Source of the DNA: Argopecten irradians
Taxonomy: Eukaryota > Mollusca > Bivalvia > Pectinida > Pectinidae
DNA length: 64,000 nucleotides
NCBI RefSeq assembly: GCF_041381155.1
Contig: NC_091135.1
Location: 10,078,075-10,142,074, forward strand
Direction: 5' to 3'
The position numbers were made by a program, and so were the translations under genes. Shown here piece after piece: positions 1 to 10,600 of the stretch (position 1 is the stretch's first letter; the number at the start of each line of letters is the position of its first letter). The notes under the pieces were generated by a model, which searched no databases, was not told the DNA's origin, and was given only the letters and a program-made list of their open reading frames with translations.

Positions 1-292
1 ACCCCGGGGTCAAAATACCATTATGGTGAAATGACAGTTGTTTAAATCTCATATGTTTAAATAAAGTAAATCAAATGGTATTTTGACCCCCCCCCCTTCC
101 CCAAAAAAAAATTAAAAAATGCCTTCCACATGCTAGCCATAGGTCTAACTTAATCCTAATTTGAAGTTTATCATAAATGAGAAGAAAATATCATGTTTAC
201 AAGTGTTATAATAACTTTTAGAAGGGGGGGGTCATTTTACCATGGGGGGGGGGGGGGGTCATTTCACCATAATGGTATTTTGACCCCGGGGT
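1..292. repeat. Palindromic TIR element (MITE-like) at window edge
   Basis: Bases 1-34 and 259-292 are perfect reverse complements of each other (34 bp, containing GGTCAAAATACCATTATGG). A further partial copy of the same end, GGTCAAAATACCAT, follows at 307-320. The interior is AT-rich and holds C and G homopolymer runs (88-96 and about 244-258). No ORF is present. The left boundary may lie outside the window. Confidence 0.6.
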
Positions 293-739
293 CATTCTAC
301 CATGGGGGTCAAAATACCATACTACACCGGTACTAAAAGTTATCCGTTTTGTCACTTTTATTGACTTTATAAACCTGAATTACATTGTATTGGTCCAGAA
401 ATTTCCAAAGTCGATCAGATGCTTAGAATATCGTGACCGATGCAAGAGCTTGTATCATACGCCGCTTGAAGTTTACATAAGACAAATGCATTAAGCACTG
501 TGAAATGTCACTGTTGTTAATTTGTAGTAGATTATCTCTGACAAGTATATCCTAATATGTGTTTTTGAAAGTTTGGTGTCGCTAAATCATGGCGAAATCT
601 ATTTAACGCTATAAAACACTGACTTCCGGTATCGTGTGCGCAGTTGGTATCTGCACATAGTGGATGTACACAGTCGACAAGGAAAATAATACTACCAGTA
701 CACTCGCACTAAAAACAGTTATTTAAAGTTGAAAATATT

Positions 740-1240
740 GTTAAGAATTTGTTGAAGTTATCAAGTCCTTTAACTTTTGAAAATATTGACTGATTTTGAC
801 CAGTATCGAACTTATCCGTGATCTCATTGATATAAAGTAATAAATTGTATACCAAGTTTGGTTGAAATCGGACAATAAATAGTAAAGTTATCGAGTGGAA
901 ACCATGGGTTTATCCGTTTTGACGATTTTAAAGTCACGTAACTCTTGCAAATATTGACGGATTTTGACCATTATCAAACTCATTTGAGATCTCATTGATA
1001 TTAAGCAATATACCAAATTTGGTGGAAATTAGACAATAAGTTATCGAGCAGAAACTTAATGGATTTATCTGTTTTGACAATTTTCAAGTCCAGTAACTCT
1101 TGCAAATATTGACGGATATTGACCATGTATATAAAGACATTTATATAAAACAACATACCAAATTTGGTTGAAATGGGACAATGAACACAAATGTTATCGC
1201 ACGGAAACCTTTTCCCGGACGCCGCCGACGCCAACATTAT
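740..1240. repeat. Diverged tandem repeat, about 170-180 bp, three units
   Basis: The phrases AAATATTGACGGATTTTGACC, TATACCAAATTTGGTTGAAAT and GTTATCGAG recur in order about every 170-180 bp. The block ends in a GC-rich tail (ACGCCGCCGACGCC, about 1219-1232). A tandem core followed by a GC-rich tail resembles the Helentron-like element at 30779-32088, but no terminal hairpin was found here. A 109-aa open frame on the minus strand (1001-1330) overlaps this block and has no family features. Confidence 0.5.
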
Positions 1241-1608
1241 GTGTACCATTAACACTAAGTGATACCTACATGTACATGTCGCCTTTGTGTTGCAGGCACC
1301 ACAAGAATCATACTTCATTTGAAAACTCAAATTTATAAAAATGTCAAATTTAGAAAAAGAACATTTCTAATATCACTCCTCATGCAGACATATTGTCACA
1401 CGGTTTGGAGAAAGTCATAAAATACTCATCTTATTAAATGCCATGAACAAAAACTTTCTAACCGTAAAGTATTTCATGTTCTGCTTCCTGCAACTTTAGG
1501 TCAGACATCTTGTCAACTTGCTGAGACAAGAAATGACTTAAGTAATCGAAACAAGAAATATATGCTCAAACTATATATATATATATATATAAAGGGGAGA
1601 CAACTTAC

Positions 1609-4600
1609 CAGTACTGAGTGTACTCCAAGATAGAGGCGGCTGAGGCTGACCATGCTACACCACAACACTGCCGCGACGATCAGAGCCGGAATGTACACCT
1701 GTAACATACAAATCATTGTAGACACTTGTTATCATAATATTATTACATTGTATATGACATTATTATAAATAAGTAATTTATGTCATTATAATATTATTAT
1801 ATGACATTATTACTTATATGTGACATTGTTATAATATTATTATATGACATTATTATAATATTATTACATGTCATTATCATAATATCATATTGCATGACAT
1901 AATTATTACAATGAGGTTCAAATAGGGCAGAAGATTATTATGGGATGAAATATTGCAACGTTATCACAGCTGATCAATATTTTAAGATCATCCTTTAAAT
2001 ACCTTTTTAAAATCAATGACTTATTAAAAATTATATAAAGAGGTTTTGACTGAATACTTAAATACCCGGCCAGGGCTGAACCAGGGAGCTTCTGTTTCAC
2101 CCTCCAGGTTATATGTAATTCTACATGATCTCTTAAATCAGACTCCCTGTTACTTTATTAGGATTTTCAGTTATCTAACCTCTTGTATTACAAATGTGTG
2201 ACGTGATATTGGCTTTATATAATCTGTACATATATGCTCTCTTGATTGTATTGGGATAATATTATATCCATCCTCAGCAGTGAATACGGTGATTGGTCAA
2301 TCAATTTAGTAATACCTAAATGTTTTTGGCTGCTTATTTCTGTTAAGGGTTACATTGGCAAAAAAAAACAGGGTCGGGGGTAGATTGGGATCTTTATTTT
2401 TATTGGGTTTTTTTGTGTGTTTTTCACTCAAAAATAATGGTCAGAACCAGAGTCTGAAATCAAAATCCTGACTTTTAGTTTTTTTTTGCAGAAAAGTGGA
2501 AAAAGAGTCAGGGGTAAAAAATTAGAGTCAGGTAACCCTAAACAGACCTTTTTTTTTCTTTTTTTCTTGGCCTTATAAGGAAATAGGACAGAATTAAATT
2601 TAAATACATGTATTATATTATATACATGTACTTACATGTACAATGGAAAATCATTTATATTCCTGAAGACCTGGATCAAGAATTAAAGTACTAGAGGAAT
2701 TCGAAGCTCATTGAGTTTTAAATTGTTTTTTTATGTATTTAACTCTACACATATACATATACTTTTTTGACATGTACTTACAATGTATACATGATCCTCA
2801 TGTATGTAATTGTATAGTACACGAGAGTGTGTAGGGGCTGGTAATTATAAGGGATTAACTATATATTTTTACGCTTTATTTCATATTGTATAATCTTCCA
2901 AACTCTTGGTATCTTTATATGTTGCACATTTTCCCAAATTTCCAAAGTAGTTAAAAAAAACACCTTTTTCAACATAAAGATAGTCTTTGTCTTAAATTAT
3001 GCTGTGCCTCGCTAGGATATCTGGAATTGTTGATTTAAGGTGTTAGTAGTGTTTACACATTGCTGGGTGGTATTGATTTTACATATCTGTGTAAAGGCTG
3101 TAGAAATAGGGTCAAGAGAATTAATAAATCTAGTCTCTATAAATCAACAGCAGTACTAGATATGCACTTTATAATTTCATTGGCATAGAAAGTGGACAAA
3201 TTCTTGGCATTATCCATGAAAAAGGTTAATAACATTAGCTACTTAAAATTTAAAGACGATCCACCGCCGACAGAGCATAAATGATATTCATCATTTGAAC
3301 AATAGTTGATGTTTAATCGTATAGACATATGTCTAATTAACACAAAAAATAATACAAAATAATTTATTTGCTTCTGGTGCATATGCAATCAGTACTTCAT
3401 TCCATATAGGACATAGTGCCACAGATTTTTTTTCAGGTTGCAATTAATAAGTTTTATTATTTTTATCTTGAAGTAAAATTAGAAGCTCAAACTTTTCAAT
3501 GGTGGTAATGGTGTAAAGAAAGTAACTTTTGTAACTGAAGAAAAATACAAATTTGTCTGCACATGTTTTTGATAGAGAAATAGAGAAATATTACCATTTG
3601 TCAGCAGTGGAGCTACTTTAAGGTCAAACTTGTGTGCTTAAAGGAACTTTTTAAAAGAAACAAAATTACAGGACAACATTGTGACGTCCTTGCCAAAATT
3701 TAAACACCACGTGTTTATGTTACATCTTTCCCAACTCGGGAACACGTTATGAAACTTCAGAGAACCATTACTATAACTATGTATATATGTATATACCTTT
3801 AACAAATTTGCATATATATATATACATATTTAAGGCCATATAGTAATGTTGAACAGGATATCCTAGCTAAGAACTCAGTAGTGACAGCCTGTATATAAAC
3901 ATATATATACTTATTTGGTCTCATCGTTACCATCCCCCCCCGCTCATCGGAATTTTGCATACCGTATTCCACCCAATAAGTGTCCAAGTCCATATAAGTA
4001 ATACACCCCTTTTTGAGGCCGCCATTTCAATTGCCCAGGCATAAATAAAGACCAAAACTACACAAAACTGTATAGATTTGCAATAATTTCATCTTATTAG
4101 CACCTTTTCATTTTTTCAAGTTTTTAAAAACTCTGGGTGTTTATTGGGTCAAGTATGGTAATTAGTCACAGGTAGATAGGAATGTTTTTGCTAGCAGTGG
4201 CAAACATATCCTGAAACCTGAAGGATTTGTAGCACCTAACGCAAGGAACCTTCTGAGTTAAAGAATATATACAGTACAATTAATAGATTTATAATAATAT
4301 ATATATATATATATCAAGAAAAAAATATATCAACACGGCATTCCTTTTCGCTAACGTTTTCAGGCCTTTCAGGCCATCTTCAGGCGATTGTTTATTTACT
4401 TTAGCTTAGATATATATGTATATGCTAGCTGTAACCAATTGATCCATAATCTGCAATTACCGGGTACTTTAAGCTGCTTTGAAGATTGAAATTTGAGACA
4501 AAACTGATTGGGTCCATCAAAAACATCAAATACCGGTATGAAGTTAAAAGCGATGTGATACTAATTATACTGCATTTTCCATACCTTTGCCCTCAAAGAC

Positions 4601-7600
4601 ACAAATTGTTGTGATAGTATAATTAACCCTTCCCCTGCAGTTCTTTTTTTCCCATACCTTTAATTTGCTCCAAAAAAACCTGTCTCTATAGTGGATTTTA
4701 ATTTGGCACTACTTTGTAACAGGAGAGGAGAAATTGTACTGATCACACTGAAGTTCAAACCTTGACAAGTCTTGGATTCTAGTACTAAGCATTTTAAATT
4801 TAAGCCAATTTAATAAAGCAATTTCATTTCAAAAACAAGTGCAATACCGCATATATATACATGTAATACATTGTTATCTACTATCAGTACATGTACAGAA
4901 ACTGTATGTTAAAGATGCTCTACCGCCGACAGAGCATAAATGATATTCATCACTTGAACAGTAATTGGTGTTTAATTGTGTATATTTTTATATAATTAGC
5001 ACAAAAAAAAAGTAATGCAATAATTTATTTTGCTTTTGGTGCATAAGCAATCAGTATTTCATTCCCTATAGGATATAGTGACATGGAATTTTTTCGGGAT
5101 GCAATTAATTATTTTTTATATTTTTAACTTAAAGTAAAATTAGAAGCTCAAACTTTTCAATGGTGTTAATGGTGTAAAGTAAGTAACTTTTTTAACTGAA
5201 GAAAAGAACTTAATTTTCTGCTCATGTTTTTGATAGTGAAAAAAAATACCATTTATCAACAGTGGAGCATCTTTAAACAATTATTTAAAGCTCTCAATGA
5301 ACTCTGAGAAAAACAAATGAAGCCCTTAGAATAACAAGTTTCGAGATCTATAACAAAAATTTATGAAAGATGCAAGAAAATGCTCTCTTAAATTACAGAA
5401 TAGCTTTCCTCTTCTATTAGATGAGCAAGGATATAAAATAACAAAAATGTACAGTGTAAATAGGCACCTGAAGTAGCTAATTAAATTTACTAGTTAAAGA
5501 CTTCACAACATTGAAGTGCACAAATGTAAAGGCCAGTGACCTGATCAACATTGAGTACTGAGTACTGCCGGGTGTACACATAGTACTCATCATATACCTG
5601 TGTGACTGGAATCAGATAACAATACAATGCCTTTGCAGAACTTATCAAAGTCTTCCAATGGATCAATGGTGTAGAGCAATTATGTAATTAGAACTTAATC
5701 TCTTTAGCTAAATAGGTGTACCGTAAACTTTTATCTTATTTATATAATATGCAGTACAAGAGCTGACCAATGTTTAATAAGGTCTCAGAGGGGCTAATTG
5801 AATCAAAATTAGGTTCAGTGTTTTTTTTCAGTTAATTTACATGTGTATACATGTACTGTTTATTATTCAGAATTGTTTCCCATTGTGTTAATCAAATTTA
5901 TTGACATTAAAATTACAATGTGGATGTGTATAATAATGTTTGTGTCTTGATAAAGCTAACAAACATCAAAGTATCTGAAAGATGTGGAGTGACAAAATAT
6001 TATTTTATTTGTGCTCACAGTTGGTGCACTTCTGATACAGACACATGTATGTATGATCTATATGTTGATATACGTGTAGACTATATACTATATACACCTG
6101 GTACACAAGTAAAAAGACCAATACCAGGTCTGTTTGGTCATAGGTACCTGGCTCGTTTAAAAAAAAAAAAAAACATGTTGTAAACCTAATATAACATATA
6201 TTATGTATTACAATGTCTCATATTTTTTTTAAATGCGCCAGGAACCTATGCATGGTTTGATACATGAGTAGGCCAACTGTCCCATGTGTGTTTAACCTTC
6301 TGGTAATTGGCCAGGTAAAGGTATAACAATCTATAAGTATAATACACAGTCTGTAACCTATGTCAATGTCTCAACATGATATTTCTATACACGATCATGC
6401 AACCCTGTCTACAAAGAAAAGAAGGTCTTTATTATAGCAAGTGGTCTATACAGGTCAAACTTTGGACCCCAGTGAGTCTTACCAAGCAAGTGGTCATTAT
6501 ATAGTATACAGGCAGGTTTTACTGTAAATATTTGCAGTCCATCAATTTTAAATTTTTAGCATCTTTCCAACTAATTGGCATCACTTGACTACTATCATTT
6601 TGATTCATTAAAATGGTGTAAAGAAAAGCAAAATTGGGCATGAAATTTTTATGTTCAGTATGGATGCTCATAAGTTTTACAATATATCAACATGAGTGAT
6701 CACAATTAAAAGTAAAATTATAAGCAGTACAATTATTAATTTACATGTGATTATTGCCTATTTTTTTATATATAGTTTTAATCATTGTCTTTCAAAAAAA
6801 AACAAAAACTTTTTGAACTTTGTTCAAAGATTACAGAGTGATGGCCAGCTTTATTTCCTAAGTTAAAGCCACAAAGTTCACCACAATGTACCATTACTCA
6901 ATTATTTGATGTACATCAAAGAACCAAATTAACTGTTCTTTGTTATCGCATAAAGAGCCTTCATTTAGCTTAATGATGACATAGTCCAGGGGTGGATATT
7001 ATGTCTGTGAGAGTATTCCCTGCAATGTCAAGGATGAAATGCAAAATGAAAATATGATCACCATCTAATGTATTTATTTTATTTGTCCTACATATTGATA
7101 AATTTGATACAAGACTTAATTGTCTACCGCAAATGGTAATTATTTTAAATTATGCGCCTCCTTCATTTTCATAGTTTTCGAAAGCCTTATTGTGTCAAAT
7201 ATGGTATCTGAACCAGGAAGCTGTGACAGAAATAGAAGGGGCAGGCTCTTGTTTAAATATCCGCATCAGATCCTAAGGTACACACACTTACCTGTGGTGT
7301 AAAACAGTCATGACAGACCATATTATATTTGTATTGCGTGTAGTGTGACAGATGTTTAGTGAGACATGGTAATAAGACAGTTGTGTAGTTAGACAATGAA
7401 GTGGAACAGGTGTGTAGTGAGACAGGTGTGTAGTGTGACAGGTGTGTAGTGTGACAGGTGTGTAGTGTGACAGGTGTGTAGTGAGACAGGTGTGTAGTGA
7501 GACAGGTGTGTAGTGTGACAAGTGTGTAGTGTGACAGGTGTGTAGTGAGACATGGTAATAAGACAGTTGTGTAGTTAGACAATGAAGTGGAACAGGTGTG

Positions 7601-10600
7601 TAGTGAGACAGGTGTGTAGTGTGACAGGTGTGTAGTGTGACAGGTGTGTAGTGTGACAGGTGTGTAGTGTGACAGGTGTGTAGTGTGACAGATGTGTAGT
7701 GAGACAGGTGTGTAGTGTGACAGGTGTGTAGTGAGACAGGTGTGTAGTGAGACAGGTGTGTAGTGTGACAGATGTGTAGTGAGACAGGTGTGTAGTGTGA
7801 CAGGTGTGTAGTGAGACAGGTGTGTAGTGTGACAGATGTGTAGTGTGACAGGTGTGTAGTGAAACAGTGCGTGTAGTGTGACAGATGTGTAGTGAGACAG
7901 GTGTGTAGTGTGACAGATGTGTAGTGTGACAGGTGTGTAGTGAAACAGTGTGTGTAGTGTGACAGATGTGTAGTGAGACAGGTGTGTAGTGTGACAGATG
8001 TGTAGTGTGTAGTGGAGCAGGTGTGTAGTGAGACAGGTGTGTAGTGAGACAGGTGTGTAGTGTGTAGTGGAGCAGGTGTGTAGTGAGACAGGTGTGTAGT
8101 GTGTAGTGGAGCAGGTGTGTAGTGTGTAGTGGAGCAGATGTGTAGTGAGAAAGTGTGTGTAGTGAGACAATGTGTGTGGTGAGCCAGGTGTGTAGTGAGA
8201 CAGTTGTGTAGTGAGACAGGTGTGTAGTGAGACAGGTGTATAGTGAGACAGGTGTGTAGTGAGACAGGTGTATAGTGAGACAGGTGTGTATTGAGACAGG
8301 TGTGTAGTGAGACAGGTGTGTAGTGGAGCAGGTGTGTAGTGAAACAGTGTGTGTGGTGAGAGTGTGTGTAGTGAGACAGTGTGTGTAGTGAGACAGTGTG
8401 TGTAGTGAGACAGTGTGTGTAGTGAGACAGTATGTGTAGTGAGACAGTGTGTAGTGAGACAGGTGTGTAGTGAGACAGGTGTGTAGTGAGACAGGTGTGT
8501 AGTGTGACAGGTGTGTAGTGTGACAGATGTGTAGTGTGACAGGGTGTAGTGAGACAGGTGTAAAGTGAGACAGGTGTGTAGTGAGACAGGTGTGTAGTGA
8601 GACAGTTGTGTAGTGAGACAGGTGTGTAGTGAGACAGGTGTGTAGTGTGACAGGGTGTAGTGAAGCAGGTGTCTAGTGAGACAGTGTGTAGCAAGACAGA
8701 TGGATAGTGATATAGGTGTGTGGTGAGACAGGTGTGTAGTGAGACAGTTGTGTAGTGAGACAGGTGTGTAGTGTGACAGGGTGTAGTGAGACAGGTGTGT
8801 AGTGAGACAGATGTGTAGTGAGACAGGTGTGTATTGAGACAGGTGTGTAGTGAGACAGATGTGTGTAGTGAGACAGTGTGTGTAGTGTGAGATGGGTGTG
8901 TAGTGAGACAGATGTGTAGAGAGACAGGTGTGTATTGAGACAGGTGTGTAGTGAGACAGGTGTGTAAGGAGATAGGTGAGTAGGGAGATAGGTGTGTAGT
9001 AAGATTTGAGTGTAGTGAGATAGATGTGTAGTGAGACAGGTGTGTAGCGTGATAGGTATGTAATGAAACAGGAGTGTAGTGAGACAGGTGGATAGTTGGG
9101 CTAGTGTGTAGTGAGATAGGTGTGTAGTGTGATAGGTGTGTAGTGTGATAGGAGTGTAGTGAGACAGGTGTGTAGTGAAACAGGTGGATAGTTGGGCTGG
9201 TGTGTAGCGTGACAGGTGTGTAACGAGACAGGTGTGTAGTGAGATAGATGTGTAGAGAAATATGTGTGTAGCATGATAGGTGTGTAGTGAGACAGGTGTG
9301 TAGAGAGACAGGTGTGTAGTGTGACAGGTGTGTAGTGAGACATGGTAATAAGACAGTTGTGTAGTTAGACAGTGTAGTGAAACAGGTGTGTAGTGAAGCA
9401 GGTGTGTAGTGAGACAGTTTGTGTGGTGAGACAGTGTGTGGTGAGACAGGGGTGTAGTGAGACAGTTTGTGTAGTGTGACAGGTGTGTAGTGAGACAGGT
9501 GTGTAGTGTGACAGATGTGTAGTGAGATAGGTGTGTAGTGAGACAGTGTGTGTAGTGAGACAGGTGTGTAGTGTGACAGGTGTGTAGTGACACAGTTTGT
9601 GTGGTGAGACAGTGTGTGGTGAGACAGGTGTGTAGTGAATGTCCTATGAAACAGGTTTGTTGAAAATACATGTTTGGAGTGAGACATGTGTGTAAGGCAG
9701 TAATGGAATGAGACAGTTGTGTAGTGAGACAGGTGTGTAGTGTGTAGTGGAGCAGGTGTGTAGTGAGACAGTGTGTGTAATGAAACAGGTGTGTAGTGAG
9801 ACAGGTGTGTAGTGTGACAGGTGTGTAGTGTGACAGGTGTGTAGTGTGACAGGTGTGTAGTGTGACAGGTGTGTAGTGTGACAAGTGTGTAGTGTGACAA
9901 GTGTGTAGTGTGACAAGTGTGTAGTGTGAAGGTGGTGTAGTGTGAGATGATGTGTGTGTAGTGTGAAACAGTGTGTGTAGTGTGACAGGTGTGTAGTGTG
10001 ACAGGTGTGTAGTGTGACAGTTGTGTAGTGTGACAGGTGTGTAGTGTGACAAGTGTGTAGTGAGACAGATGTGTAGTAGACAGGTGTGTATTGAGACAGG
10101 TGTGTAGTGTGAGATGGGTGTGTAGTGAGACAGGTGTGTAGTGTGACAGGTGTGTATTGAGACAGGTGTGTAGTGGACAGGTGTGTAGGACAGGTGTGTA
10201 GACAGTGTGTGTAGTGTGACAGGTGTGTAGTGAGACAGGTGTGTAGTGGACAGGTGTGTAGTGAGACAGATGTGTAGAGTGTGACAGTGTGTATGTGACA
10301 TGTGTAGTTGACAGATGTATGTGTGTGATGACAGGTGTGTGACAGTGTGACAGATGTGTATTGTGACAGGTGTGTAGTGTGACAGTGTGTATGAGTGTGA
10401 GAAGGGTGGTAGTGAGACAGATGTGTGTAGTGAGACAGGTGTGTATTGAGACAGGTGTGTATTGAGACAGGACAGTGTGTATTGAGACAGGTGTGATGAG
10501 ACAGGTGTGTATTGAGACAGGTGTGTAAGGAGATAGGTGAGTAGGGAGATAGGTGTGTAGTAAGATTTGTGTGTAGTGAGATAGGTGTGTAGTGAGACAG

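Noticed and set aside
244..258. G-quadruplex in the G run
   Set aside because: It is a simple homopolymer in a repeat and may be a sequencing artefact; there is no separate G-tract pattern.
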